Source: Micromonospora parva (GTDB lineage Bacteria; Actinomycetota; Actinomycetes; Mycobacteriales; Micromonosporaceae). From it: a DNA stretch of 64,000 nucleotides. Under the pieces are notes generated by a model, which did not search any database, was not told the DNA's origin, and saw only the letters and a program-made list of their open reading frames with translations. Of this stretch, positions 7,982 to 16,751 are shown one piece after another. Within the stretch, counting starts at the first letter, position 1, and the number at the start of each line of letters is the position of its first letter. The stretch is from positions 248,001 through 312,000 of the forward strand of contig NZ_JNZS01000001.1 in NCBI RefSeq assembly GCF_000718515.1, read 5' to 3'. The position numbers and the translations under genes were made by a program.

Positions 7982-9538
7982 TCAGCCGGTGTGGCGTACC
8001 TCGGTGTCCCAGATCTGCGCCCACGGACGCCGCAGCCCCCGGCACACGTGGATCGGGCCGCCGTTCTCGTCGTTGTCCACCTCGACCCGCTGATCCACCC
8101 GCCCGGCGAGGATGCACTGCTCGAACCAGGTGCTCAGCTGGTCGGGGCGCTCCCAGCCGACGGCGATGACCACGTCCGCGTCGGCGGGCGGCCGCCCGAA
8201 GTCGACCATGCTGTTGTGCCCGGAGTACGCGCGGGGGAGGGCCCGGTCCGGACCGTACCGGGCCACCGCACCGGCCTCCCCGTAGTTGGCGGTGAGGATG
8301 ACCGCCCGCGAACGCTCCTCGGGCGGCAGTCCGTTGTGGACGGCGGCCAGGGAGTCGGCGAACGCGGGCCAGCCGATCGTCTCACCGGCGTCGTAGTTGA
8401 CGTCGACCACGAAACCGGGCAACCGGTCGGCCGGCAGCACCGGCAGCAGCAGCACGACGTTGGGCAGCAGGAACGGCACCACACCCAGCGCGAGGAGCCC
8501 TCGACGCCACCAGAGCGACCCGCGCGACGCCCAGGCGACCGTGACCACCGCACCGGCGGCGGTCAGAACCAGCAACAGCGGCGCGTCGTAGTAGCCCTTG
8601 CCGCCGGCGACCAGCACGATGCCCACCACCACCAACCACGCCCAGCCCACCGCCCGGTAGGCCCGCCACGCCGGCCGGCGCAGCAGCGCGACCAGGCCGG
8701 CGATCCAGATCGGTACGGCGTACGGGCTGATGATGACGAACTGGAGGGTGAACGCGTCGAGCCGACCACTGTAGGAGCTGTCACCGCCGGAGATGGACGC
8801 TGCCACGCCGAGCTGCGGAAAGCCGTGCGACGCCTGCCAGATCAGGTTCGGCGCGGCCAACAGCACGGTGACCCCGGCGGCGGCGAGCACCCACCTGTCG
8901 CGCAGCAGCCGACGCGGCCCGGCGATGAGCACCCCGACGATCAGGCCCACCGCCAGCAGCGCCGGCAGCAGCTTGCTGAGCATGCCCACACCGAGCGCCA
9001 GCCCGATGCCCAGCGCCCAACGGCTGTCACCGGTACGCAGCAACCGCACCGCACACCACGCCGCGAGCAACCAGACCAGCAGGTCGACGGTGGTGGTGCT
9101 GAGCAGGTGACCACTGGCGAGCACGATGCCGGACAGCGCGGCGAGCACCGCCGCGACGAGCTGCGCGCCCCGACCGGCGCCCAGCTCCCGGGCGATCGCG
9201 GCGACCAGCAGCACCGCACCGCCGGCCAGCAGCGCGGACGGGGTCCGCAGCACCACCAGGTTGCCCGGCGCGATCGTGTCGAGCAGCCGGGCCAGCGCCG
9301 GGACCAGCGGACCCTGATCGACGTAGCCCCAGTCGAGGTGTCGACCGGCGAGCAGGAAGTACAGCTCGTCACGGTGATAGCCGTAGCGGCCGGCGAGCAG
9401 CAGCAGCGTCGCGCTGGTGGCGGCGGCCACCAGCCACGGGCCGCGGGTGCGCGTGCCGGGCTCCGGCTGACGCCCCGGCGGTGGTGGTGACTGGGCCGAC
9501 CGGTGAGGCCGGTCGATGTCAGTCGCGGGCTCACTCAC
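7982..9538 (-). CDS. Glycosyltransferase family 39 / ArnT-like membrane protein
   Basis: 518 residues with about 11-12 membrane segments. GYHRDELYFLLAGRHLDWGY near residue 45 is the first extracytoplasmic loop of GT-C/PMT-type enzymes; the acidic Asp-Glu pair there is the expected catalytic region. Family members move sugars from polyprenyl phosphates onto lipids or proteins. The start is taken as GTG at 9538 (VSEPATDID); the open frame runs further upstream but would overlap the next gene. It is divergent from the aldo-keto reductase at 9661. The acceptor is unknown. Confidence 0.8.
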   Translation of the reverse strand: MSEPATDIDRPHRSAQSPPPPGRQPEPGTRTRGPWLVAAATSATLLLLAGRYGYHRDELYFLLAGRHLDWGYVDQGPLVPALARLLDTIAPGNLVVLRTPSALLAGGAVLLVAAIARELGAGRGAQLVAAVLAALSGIVLASGHLLSTTTVDLLVWLLAAWCAVRLLRTGDSRWALGIGLALGVGMLSKLLPALLAVGLIVGVLIAGPRRLLRDRWVLAAAGVTVLLAAPNLIWQASHGFPQLGVAASISGGDSSYSGRLDAFTLQFVIISPYAVPIWIAGLVALLRRPAWRAYRAVGWAWLVVVGIVLVAGGKGYYDAPLLLVLTAAGAVVTVAWASRGSLWWRRGLLALGVVPFLLPNVVLLLPVLPADRLPGFVVDVNYDAGETIGWPAFADSLAAVHNGLPPEERSRAVILTANYGEAGAVARYGPDRALPRAYSGHNSMVDFGRPPADADVVIAVGWERPDQLSTWFEQCILAGRVDQRVEVDNDENGGPIHVCRGLRRPWAQIWDTEVRHTG

Positions 9539-9660
9539 CCGCTCATGATGACCGGCGAGGTGCCCGCGTGGGTGCCCGTGCCGGGGCCCGGCGGCCTCCA
9601 TGTGCAGGTGGCCCAGCCGGGTGCGAAGATCGGCTTTGTCACTCGGACCGAAAGGACGAT

Positions 9661-10692
9661 ATGCGCTACCGCACTCTGGGCAGCACCGGCACCGTGGTGT
9701 CGACACTGTGCCTGGGCACGATGACCTTCGGCGCGGAGACCGACGAGGCCGGCAGCTTCGCCCAACTGGACCGGTTCGTCGAGGCCGGCGGCACCTTCAT
9801 CGACACCGCCGACGTCTACTCCACCGGTGTCTCGGAGGACATCATCGGGCGTTGGCTGCGCAGCCGACCCGACGTGCGCGACCGCCTGGTGATCGCCACC
9901 AAGGGGCGGTTCCCGATGGGCCCGGGGACGAACGACGCCGGCCTGTCCCGGGTGCACCTCACCCGCGCCCTGGACGCGAGCCTGCGGCGCCTCGGCGTCG
10001 ACGCCGTCGACCTGTACCAGGCGCACGCCTGGGACCCGCTGACCCCGCTGCCGGAGACGCTGCGGTTCTTCGACGACGCGGTGCGCGCTGGCAAGATCCG
10101 CTATGCGGGGGTCAGCAACTTCACCGGCTGGCAGCTGCAGAAGGCCGCCCTGCTCACCCAGCACCTCAACCTCACCCCGATCGTGACCCTGCAACCGCAG
10201 TACAACCTGCTGGCCCGGGAGATCGAGTTCGAGTTGGTGCCGGTCTGCGAGAACGAGGGCATCGGCATCCTGCCGTGGTCACCGCTGGGTGGCGGTTGGC
10301 TGACCGGCAAGTACCAGCGCGACAACACGCCCACCGGCGCGACGCGGCTCGGCGAGAACCCGCAGCGCGGCGTCGAGGCGTACGCGGGTCGCAACGCCGA
10401 GGAGCGCACCTGGCGGGTGCTCGACGCGGTCCGTCAGATCGCCGGGGACCTGGGGGTGTCCATGTCGGCGGTGTCGCTGGCCTGGCTGGCTGCCCGACCG
10501 GCGGTCACCTCGGTGATCCTCGGTGCGCGTACCACCGAGCAGCTCGACGACAACCTGACCGCCGCCGACCTGGTCCTCGACGCCGAGCAGATGCGGCTGC
10601 TGGACGAGGTGAGCGCCCCACCGGTGGGCGACTACCCGTACGGCGCCGCAGGCGTGCGCCAGCGCGCCCGCGACCTGCCGGCCGGATCGTGA
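9661..10692 (+). CDS. Aldo/keto reductase
   Basis: 343 residues, a paralogue of the enzyme at 603 (both begin MRYRTLG). The tetrad is visible: Asp48, Tyr53, Lys81 and His122. ATG at 9661 follows GAAAGGA. Its stop overlaps the next start by 4 nt (GTGA), so it forms an operon with the DinB-like gene. NADPH-dependent carbonyl reduction is expected; the substrate is unknown. No dedicated regulator is adjacent, unlike the first paralogue. Confidence 0.9.
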   Translation: MRYRTLGSTGTVVSTLCLGTMTFGAETDEAGSFAQLDRFVEAGGTFIDTADVYSTGVSEDIIGRWLRSRPDVRDRLVIATKGRFPMGPGTNDAGLSRVHLTRALDASLRRLGVDAVDLYQAHAWDPLTPLPETLRFFDDAVRAGKIRYAGVSNFTGWQLQKAALLTQHLNLTPIVTLQPQYNLLAREIEFELVPVCENEGIGILPWSPLGGGWLTGKYQRDNTPTGATRLGENPQRGVEAYAGRNAEERTWRVLDAVRQIAGDLGVSMSAVSLAWLAARPAVTSVILGARTTEQLDDNLTAADLVLDAEQMRLLDEVSAPPVGDYPYGAAGVRQRARDLPAGS

Positions 10693-11195
10693 CGTCGTTT
10701 CCCGAGCCCACCGCCCCGGCCGGCAGCCGCGCCGAGGTCTTCCTGCGCTACCTGGACTACTTCCGCGAGTCCATGGTGGCCAGGGTGTCGGCGCTGGCTG
10801 AGCCGGAGCTGCGGCGCAGCCGGCTGCCGTCCGGGTGGACCCCGCTGGAGCTGCTCACCCACCTGCGCCACGTGGAGCGGCGCTGGATCGAGTGGGGCTT
10901 CCAGGGTCGGGATGTCGCCGAGCCGTGGGGCGACCGCCGCGACGACCGTTGGTACGTCGCCCCCGACGAGTCCCGCGCGGATCTGGTGGCGGCGCTGCGG
11001 GCGCAGGGCGCGCACACCACGGCCGTGGTGACGGCACACGACCTGGCCGAGATCGGTGCGCCGGGCCCGCGGTGGGACGGCGCGGACCCGGCGTCGCTGG
11101 AGCGGGTGCTGTTCCACCTGGTGCAGGAGTACGCCCGTCACCTCGGCCACCTCGATGTGGTCGCCGAACTCGCCGGCGGCCCGACCGGAGAGTGA
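10689..11195 (+). CDS. DinB/mycothiol-transferase-like protein
   Basis: 168 residues, GTG start overlapping the upstream stop by 4 nt. The four-helix DinB/MDMPI fold is suggested by WTPLELLTHLRHVERRWIEWGF in the second helix and LVQEYARHLGHLDVVAELAGG near the end. His in LRHVE, and His-x3-His in ARHLGHLD, form the expected metal triad. In actinobacteria this superfamily contains mycothiol-dependent transferases and isomerases, so a thiol-linked detoxification role next to an aldo-keto reductase is plausible but not proven. Confidence 0.8.
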   Translation: MTSFPEPTAPAGSRAEVFLRYLDYFRESMVARVSALAEPELRRSRLPSGWTPLELLTHLRHVERRWIEWGFQGRDVAEPWGDRRDDRWYVAPDESRADLVAALRAQGAHTTAVVTAHDLAEIGAPGPRWDGADPASLERVLFHLVQEYARHLGHLDVVAELAGGPTGE

Positions 11196-11396
11196 TGGGC
11201 TGATGCCGCTGTTCGCGGTTTCCCTCGCTCAATTGAGTCGGCGGTGATCCAGTCGAACTGCGCGGTGGGCGGAGGCCGTTGACGTTGGACGGTCGCCGGT
11301 GGATGATCCAGCGATGTCGCCCGGGTTGGCGAGCCGGGGCGCTGGCCCTCATGGGCAACATGATCGCGGTCATCCGATGGATTTAGGAGAGCGGAT

Positions 11397-12086
11397 GTGT
11401 TGAAGTTCCTTCTCACGTCGGGAGGCATCAGCAACCCGAGCATCTCCGACGCGCTCGTCGACCTGTTGGGCAAGCCGATCGCCGAGTCCACGGCCCTGTT
11501 CATTCCCACCGCTGTCTATCCATTCCCCGGCGGGGCTGAGAGGGCGTGGAAGGCGATTCACGGTCGGGCCGACATTCCGCTGTGCCAGCTCGGTTGGAAA
11601 TCCCTGGGGTTGCTGGAGCTCACCGCGCTGCCGACCATTCGAGAAGAGAACTGGGTCCCGGCGGTCCGGGAGGCCGACGCTCTCCTCGTCTGGGGCGGCG
11701 ACGTGCTGTACCTGACCTACTGGCTGCGCCAGTCGGGCCTGGCGGACCTGCTGCCGTCGCTGACTGACACGGTCTATGTGGGGGTCAGTGCCGGGAGCAT
11801 CGCGGTCACCCCGTACAACTGCGACGCCGAGTTCGACCTCGCGTTCGTCCCTGACGGCAGCGACAGGGCGCAGGACGCCGACCGGGCGCTGGGGCTGGTG
11901 GACTTCACCCTGTACCCCCACCTCAATCATCCGGAGATGGAGGACACCGAGCTGTCCTCCATCCAGAAGTGGGCGTCCGGAATCCCGGTCCCGACCTACG
12001 CCATCGACGACAACACCGCCATCACGGTGGTCGATGGCAATGTCGACGTCATCTCCGAAGGCGACTGGAAACTGATCAACCCCTGA
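11397..12086 (+). CDS. Peptidase S51 family (peptidase E-like)
   Basis: 229 residues. GVSAGS (Ser131 in the nucleophile elbow) and LYPHLNHPEMED match peptidase E/cyanophycinase-type S51 serine peptidases, which cleave Asp-X dipeptides. GTG at 11397 follows TAGGAGA at a good distance. The protein is cytosolic, without a signal peptide. Peptide turnover is likely. It stands alone, with a 200-bp upstream gap holding no further gene. Confidence 0.85.
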   Translation: MLKFLLTSGGISNPSISDALVDLLGKPIAESTALFIPTAVYPFPGGAERAWKAIHGRADIPLCQLGWKSLGLLELTALPTIREENWVPAVREADALLVWGGDVLYLTYWLRQSGLADLLPSLTDTVYVGVSAGSIAVTPYNCDAEFDLAFVPDGSDRAQDADRALGLVDFTLYPHLNHPEMEDTELSSIQKWASGIPVPTYAIDDNTAITVVDGNVDVISEGDWKLINP

Positions 12087-12185
12087 CCGGGTTGTCCCTT
12101 CAGCCGAGCCGGCCCCTCGACGTGGTCGCCGCGCTCGTCGGTGGCCCGGCCGGGAGCGTGCGGCCGCCGGCTCGATAATGGGCGG

Positions 12186-12758
12186 ATGCCGCTGCTCGTC
12201 GTACCCGCGCTGCCCGCCGGCAGCCTCGCCACCCAGGAGCAACCCCACCTTCCGGTACGCCCCGGGGTGGCGTTGCGGCCGTGGCGTGACGACGACGCCC
12301 CGGCCGTGCGGGCTGCCTTCGACTGTCCGGTGATCCAGCGATGGCACGTGCGTCGTCTCGACAGCGACGACGAGGCACGGTCGTGGACAGCGCAGTGGGC
12401 CGGCCGTTGGCGCGACGAGAGCGCCGCCAGTTGGGCGCTCGTCGACGCCGACGACCAGCCCGTCGGTCAGGTGGGGTTGCGCGACGTGCTGCTGACCGAG
12501 GCGTCGGCGCAGGTGTCGTACTGGCTGATGCCCGCCGCGCGCGGTCGAGGGCTCGCCACCGAGGCGCTGCTCGCCATGACCCGATGGGCCTTCACCCGGG
12601 GCGGGTTTCACCGGCTCGGGTTGGAGCATTCCACCGCCAACGCGGCGTCGTGCCGGGTAGCCACCCGGGCCGGGTTCACCGTCGAGGGCGTGGCCCGAGG
12701 GTCGGTGCGCCACGCCGACGGCTGGCACGACATGCACCTGCACGCACGACTGGCTTAA
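12186..12758 (+). CDS. GNAT N-acetyltransferase
   Basis: 190 residues. VRPGVALRPWRDDDAPAVRAAF begins the RimJ/RimL-type fold; the acetyl-CoA loop is PAARGRGLATEALLAM, and NAASCRVATRAGF closes the domain. The start is ATG at 12186; the longer frame upstream lacks a start with a ribosome binding site. Its end overlaps the convergent small gene by 4 bp. The substrate is unknown. Confidence 0.85.
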   Translation: MPLLVVPALPAGSLATQEQPHLPVRPGVALRPWRDDDAPAVRAAFDCPVIQRWHVRRLDSDDEARSWTAQWAGRWRDESAASWALVDADDQPVGQVGLRDVLLTEASAQVSYWLMPAARGRGLATEALLAMTRWAFTRGGFHRLGLEHSTANAASCRVATRAGFTVEGVARGSVRHADGWHDMHLHARLA

Positions 12759-13000
12759 CGGGCCTCGGCCCAGCCGACGAAACGCGGGGTCAGGTCGGGC
12801 AGCGCGACGCCCGGGTGGAGCGTGGTCAGATCGGCCGTCGCCTCCTCCTGGACCGTCGTCAGGTACGTCCGCAAACCCGGTCGGTCCTCGCGGTACTCGG
12901 CGAGCAGGCCCAGCTTCGCGGCCGAGCACGGCCACAGGATGCCGCAGGTCGGGCAGCGCCACGACGGCCGCGACGGCAGGTGCTTGCGGCGCTGGGGCAT
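12755..13000 (-). CDS. Small CxxC protein, conserved in actinobacteria
   Basis: 81 residues. WRCPTCGILWPCSAA holds a C-x2-C...C set that could bind zinc; the remainder is helical (KLGLLAEYREDRPGLRTYL). Its ATG overlaps the stop of the upstream small gene by 1 nt (TGATG), indicating coupled translation. Similar short proteins are common beside DUF5753/DUF397 loci in filamentous actinobacteria, as recalled from family knowledge. The function is unknown. Confidence 0.7.
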   Translation of the reverse strand: MPQRRKHLPSRPSWRCPTCGILWPCSAAKLGLLAEYREDRPGLRTYLTTVQEEATADLTTLHPGVALPDLTPRFVGWAEAR

Positions 13001-13284
13001 CAGACGGCCCGCGCAGCGGTCCGGCGCCGCGCGGGGGTGGGCCGCCGCGCGTCGCCGGGTGTTTGCCGCCGTACGCCCGCGCGCAGCACGAACAGTTCAC
13101 GCCGGGCCACCGCCTCGCCCTTCGGGTCCAGTTGGTACGCGTCGAGCCAGAGCCAACCGTCGTACGTGTGCCGGTCGGGTATCTCGCGGATGACGCGGAC
13201 GACGATCGGTTCGCGGAACTGCACGCTCGCGGCGACGGTCAGGAGGACGACGTCCCCGGCTTTGAACTCTTTCCTCTCCGGCAC
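13000..13284 (-). CDS. Small hypothetical protein, partner of the CxxC protein
   Basis: 94 residues from GTG at 13284, which has GAGGAAAG upstream; the open frame to 13437 lacks a site. The sequence KEFKAGDVVLLTVAASVQFREPIVVRVIREI, written here only in part of its length, suggests a small beta-barrel; the tail is Arg-rich. It is co-transcribed with the following CxxC gene (1-nt overlap). A strong hairpin lies 30 bp upstream. The function is unknown. Confidence 0.65.
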   Translation of the reverse strand: MPERKEFKAGDVVLLTVAASVQFREPIVVRVIREIPDRHTYDGWLWLDAYQLDPKGEAVARRELFVLRAGVRRQTPGDARRPTPARRRTAARAV

Positions 13285-13313
13285 CGGTCTTTCCTCTGCT
13301 CGGCGTCTGGGAA

Positions 13314-13354
13314 GGGGCCGCTTCCGGGAGTGCTCGCCCACCGGAAGCGGCCCC
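13314..13354. terminator. Strong 14-bp hairpin in the divergent gap
   Basis: GGGGCCGCTTCCGG (13314-13327), a 13-nt loop, and its perfect complement at 13341-13354. It lies in the 5' region of the small leftward operon, where it could attenuate transcription; there is no other gene for it to terminate except possible readthrough. Confidence 0.5.
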
Positions 13355-13490
13355 GCTACGAACGCGTCCGCCGGGTTCGGGGTCCTGCCGGTCGCGCCGT
13401 CTTCAACGCACTTTGCCGGTAGTCGCTGGACAAGCACACAGCGTTACGTTATGTCTTCATCGCAGCCGCTTTGCACCAGGAGAGGACGGC

Positions 13491-14261
13491 ATGAACCACG
13501 CCTTTGTCGCAGCGCTCGCCGCCGCGGGTCACACCGCGGAAAGCCTCGCCGATCGCATCGGTGTGCACCCGAAGACCGTCGCCCGGTGGGCGAACCCGGG
13601 GCACATTCCACAGAGCAGGCACCGGGCAACCGTCGCGGGGCTGTTGGCCAAGGAGATCGACACACTGTGGCCGGACGCCGGCCGGCGTCGTGAGCCGGTG
13701 TGGTTCCGGCCGTGGGTCGACCTGGAACGTGAGGCGGTGACGCTGCGGTCGTTCGAGTTGGCGTGGGTGCCCGGGCTGTTGCAGACCGAGGCGTACGCGC
13801 GGGCGACCCTGGCCGGCGGGATGCTGGCGGCGGAGGCGGTCGACGAGTTCACCGAGGCGCGCATCGCCCGGCAGGCGATCCTCGCCCCGGGAGAGGGCGG
13901 GCCTCTGCTGGTGGCCGTATTGGACGAGGGGGTGCTGCGACGGCGTGTGGGCGACGACCGCGCCCTGATGGCCGCGCAACTCGCGTGCCTGCTCGGGCAC
14001 GCCGAGGCGGGCACCGTGCAGTTGCACATCGTCCCGGCGGACGCGCCCAGCTATCCCGGGCTCGACGGACCGTTCACCATCGCGGACATGCCGGACGGTT
14101 CCCGGGTCGCCCACGTCGACAGCGCGGCCCAGGCGCAGATCCTGGACCAGCCATCGGACCTTGTTAATCTGGAGCGACGGTGGGAGCGGATCCGCGGCGA
14201 AGCACTGCCGCGCGGGCGTTCCCTGGCACTCCTCAGGGAAGCGGCAGCAGCATGGACATGA
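13491..14261 (+). CDS. XRE helix-turn-helix protein with DUF5753 (Scr1 type)
   Basis: 256 residues. The helix-turn-helix lies at residues 8-60 (ESLADRIGVHPKTVARW), followed by the DUF5753 domain beginning near FRPWVDLEREAVTLRSFE and including the hallmark VPGLLQTEAYARA. ATG follows AGGAGAGG. These regulators are abundant in Streptomyces-like actinobacteria and pair with a DUF397 protein; some pairs affect development, and they have been compared to toxin-antitoxin systems. The DUF397 gene overlaps its 3' end. Confidence 0.88.
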   Translation: MNHAFVAALAAAGHTAESLADRIGVHPKTVARWANPGHIPQSRHRATVAGLLAKEIDTLWPDAGRRREPVWFRPWVDLEREAVTLRSFELAWVPGLLQTEAYARATLAGGMLAAEAVDEFTEARIARQAILAPGEGGPLLVAVLDEGVLRRRVGDDRALMAAQLACLLGHAEAGTVQLHIVPADAPSYPGLDGPFTIADMPDGSRVAHVDSAAQAQILDQPSDLVNLERRWERIRGEALPRGRSLALLREAAAAWT

Positions 14262-14443
14262 CCGGCGCGCGGTGGCGGAAGAGCACGAGGAGCGGCGGCA
14301 ACGGCGGCAACTGTGTCGAGGTGGCCGACAACCTGCCGGGTGTGGTGCTCGTTCGGGACACGAAGGATCGCGACGGCGCGACGCTGGCGTTCCGCCCCGA
14401 GTCGTGGCGGCGCTTCGTCGCGCTGGCCCGTCACGCCGGCTGA
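14252..14443 (+). CDS. DUF397 protein
   Basis: 63 residues from ATG at 14252 (a second ATG at 14258 overlaps the upstream stop as ATGA). WRKSTRSGGNGGNCVEVADN, VRDTKDRDGATLAF and W-x-x-F are the DUF397 hallmarks. It is the usual partner of the DUF5753 regulator and translationally coupled to it. Family members are proposed to bind and antagonise that regulator; this is not testable from sequence. Confidence 0.88.
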   Translation: MDMTGARWRKSTRSGGNGGNCVEVADNLPGVVLVRDTKDRDGATLAFRPESWRRFVALARHAG

Positions 14444-14448
14444 CCTCG

Positions 14449-15681
14449 CTAGCGCAGACCGGCGGGCTCGGCCGGTTGCGGTTGCGGGGTCGCCGGCCAG
14501 GTGAGGCGGCGTACGCCGGGGACGAGCGCGGTGCCCGCGCAGGAGGCGAGGACCAGCAGGCCGGCGACGGCCAGCGGGACGGGTGCGCCGAACGCGTCGG
14601 CGGCCACCGGCGCCAGCGCGTAGCCCAGCGGCATGGCGCCCAGCGACACCAGCCAGTCGTACGAGGTGACCCGGGCCAGCACGTCCGGCGGGAAGTGGTG
14701 CTGCACGACGGTCTCCCACACCGGGTTGAGGTAACCGAGGGCGGTCAGCGCCACCGCGTAGGCGGCGATCACCACGGGGGCGGGCGCGGCGACGGCGAGC
14801 AGGAACAGTGGCGCGGCGTAGCAGGCCAGGCCGAGGTTGGCCAGCAGCACCGGCCGGTGCAGCCGTACCCGCCCGGCCAGCAGCGACCCGGTGAGCATGC
14901 CGATCGCGCCGGCCTGCAACAGCAGCACCCAGGTCGCCTCGCCGCCGAGTCGGTCGATGGCGACGGCCGGGCCGAGGGTCATCAGCACGGCGGCAGCGCC
15001 GTTCCACACGCCGTGCCCGAGCAGGCTGGTCCAGAACCAGTCGCGGGCGCGTACCTCGCCGAAGCCGTGCCGCAGGTCGCCGAGGACGGAACGGCGGGGC
15101 ACCGGCACGTGGCGGACCCGCACCAGCGCGAGCAGCGCGGCGCTGAGCGCGAACGACGCACCGTCGAGGATGAACGCCCATCCGGGCCCGGCGACCCAGA
15201 TCAGCGCGCCGGCCAGCGCCGGCCCGGCGAGGCGACTGGTGTTGGCGGTGATCCCCATCAGGGCGTTGGCCCGTTGCCGTTCGGCCGGTTCGACGGTGCC
15301 GGCGACCAGCGGAGACGCTGTCGGAATGGCGAAGGCCGAGGCGACGCCGCCCAGCGCCGACGCCACCACGACGGTGCTCAGCGACGGGTCGCCGCCCAGC
15401 AGCTCAACGCCGACCGCGATCTGGGCCGCGCAGCGGACCAGGTCGGCCAGCAGGGCGACCCGGCGGGCGTCGAACCGGTCGGCCACGACACCACCGAAGG
15501 GCAGCAGGAGCAGCCGGGGGACAACGGCGGCGGCGAGGACGACGGCCAGCGCGCCGGTGGAGCCGGTGGCGCGCAGCACGGCCAGCGCCAGCGCGGCGGG
15601 CACCACCGCGTCGCCGATGGCGGAGATGCTGCGACCCAGGAACAGCAGCCGGAAGGAGTGGTTGCGCAGGGGGTGAGCCAT
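14449..15681 (-). CDS. MFS exporter
   Basis: 410 residues, about 12 membrane helices. MAHPLRNHSFRLLFLGRSIS is a typical start of EntS/MefA-like exporters, and DRFDARRVALLADLVR is the loop 2-3 motif. The start is ATG at 15681; the open frame continues far upstream but crosses the MarR gene. It is divergent from the MarR regulator at 15751, with dyads between, which suggests repression of efflux relieved by a ligand. The substrate is unknown. Confidence 0.85.
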   Translation of the reverse strand: MAHPLRNHSFRLLFLGRSISAIGDAVVPAALALAVLRATGSTGALAVVLAAAVVPRLLLLPFGGVVADRFDARRVALLADLVRCAAQIAVGVELLGGDPSLSTVVVASALGGVASAFAIPTASPLVAGTVEPAERQRANALMGITANTSRLAGPALAGALIWVAGPGWAFILDGASFALSAALLALVRVRHVPVPRRSVLGDLRHGFGEVRARDWFWTSLLGHGVWNGAAAVLMTLGPAVAIDRLGGEATWVLLLQAGAIGMLTGSLLAGRVRLHRPVLLANLGLACYAAPLFLLAVAAPAPVVIAAYAVALTALGYLNPVWETVVQHHFPPDVLARVTSYDWLVSLGAMPLGYALAPVAADAFGAPVPLAVAGLLVLASCAGTALVPGVRRLTWPATPQPQPAEPAGLR

Positions 15682-15701
15682 GACCCGGAGCATAGTTCGA
15701 C

Positions 15702-15727
15702 GCCGAATATTTCGGCAACGAATATTT
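15702..15727. promoter_or_regulatory. MarR operator region between MFS and MarR genes
   Basis: GCCGAA (15702-15707), TAT, TTCGGC (15711-15716) is a perfect inverted repeat. Its core CGAATATTT (15704-15712) is repeated at 15719-15727, 15 bp on. The AT-rich block lies within a 69-bp divergent gap, so a bound regulator would cover both promoters. Confidence 0.65.
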
Positions 15728-15750
15728 TGTCGCTGAGGTAAGCTGGCGCG

Positions 15751-16266
15751 GTGACCACCACCCCGGACACCGTCGACCAGCACATCGAGCGCTGGCTGCC
15801 CGTGGTGCCCGACCTCGACGCGGACGTCGAGGGGGCGGTGACCAGGATGATCCGCCTGACCCGGCACCTGCGGGCGGTCAAGGAGCGGGTCCTGGTCGAC
15901 CTCGACCTGCCGGCCCACGAGTACGACACCCTGCACGCCCTGGCCGGTCGTGGTGGACGGGCAGCGCCCTCGGATCTCGCCGCGGACCTCGCGATGGCCC
16001 CCGCCTCGATCACCGCGCGGGTGGACACTCTGTTGCGGCGGGGCTTCGTGCGCCGAATGCCGTCCACCGTGGACCGACGGCGGGTCGACGTGGAGCTCAC
16101 CGAGGCAGGCCGGGCGGCGTGGCAGGGGGCGATGCAGGTCCAGGGCGCGGAGGAGCACCGCCTGCTCGGCGCGCTCACCGCGACCGAGCGCCGACACCTC
16201 TCCGACCTGCTGCGTCGGGTGCTCCTGGTCGCCGAGCAGCCGCCGAGCGCGCCGGAGACCGACTGA
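15751..16266 (+). CDS. MarR-family transcriptional regulator
   Basis: 171 residues, GTG start. The winged helix-turn-helix covers about residues 70-125: SDLAADLAMAPASITARVDTLL, then the wing DRRRVDVELTEAG. It is divergent from the MFS exporter at 15681 and is the likely repressor acting at 15702-15727. The ligand is unknown; such pairs usually respond to aromatic compounds or antibiotics. Confidence 0.9.
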   Translation: MTTTPDTVDQHIERWLPVVPDLDADVEGAVTRMIRLTRHLRAVKERVLVDLDLPAHEYDTLHALAGRGGRAAPSDLAADLAMAPASITARVDTLLRRGFVRRMPSTVDRRRVDVELTEAGRAAWQGAMQVQGAEEHRLLGALTATERRHLSDLLRRVLLVAEQPPSAPETD

Positions 16267-16321
16267 GCGGGCCGGAAAATCGCCTGGCGGCCCGCGTACC
16301 GCTGACGCGAGGGTGACCGGC

Positions 16322-16699
16322 ATGACTGCGCATGCCCTGGCTGGCGCCCTGGCCGACGACGCACGGCGACGGATCTTCGCGGCGATCGTGCTGGGTGCGA
16401 CCAGCGCGACCGCTGTCGCACAGCGGGTCGACCTGCCGGCGCGGGTGGTGCTCACCGGGGTTCGCCGGCTCACCGACGCGGGCCTGGTCGCCGGTGCCGA
16501 CGGCGCGCTCGCTGTCGACGAGGCGTCGCTACGGGCGGTGGTACGCGACAACCGGTCACCCGATGACGCTGAACCCGCCGCCGACGACGCGCTCAAGCCG
16601 TGGTGCGCCGCGGGCGGGTCCGATCACGTGACACTGCGCCGCTACCTGATCGACGAACAGCTGCTCACCCGCGAGCACGGCATCCACCAGCGGCTCTGA
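16322..16699 (+). CDS. ArsR/DUF2087-like regulator, probably shortened
   Basis: 125 residues. The first 75 look like an ArsR-type helix-turn-helix (ADDARRRIFAAIVLG, then VAQRVDLPARVVLTGVRRL). The end, DHVTLRRYLIDEQLLTRE, matches the C-terminal half of DUF2087. The usual first half of that domain is missing, replaced by a short acidic linker and KPWCAAGG. The frame stays open, so this is probably an internal deletion rather than a stop. It lies between two MarR genes. The function is unclear. Confidence 0.6.
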   Translation: MTAHALAGALADDARRRIFAAIVLGATSATAVAQRVDLPARVVLTGVRRLTDAGLVAGADGALAVDEASLRAVVRDNRSPDDAEPAADDALKPWCAAGGSDHVTLRRYLIDEQLLTREHGIHQRL

Positions 16700-16751
16700 T
16701 CGTCCGCCGCGCGAACCGTCCCGTCTCGGAGGATCTTGCTAGCCTCGGCGC

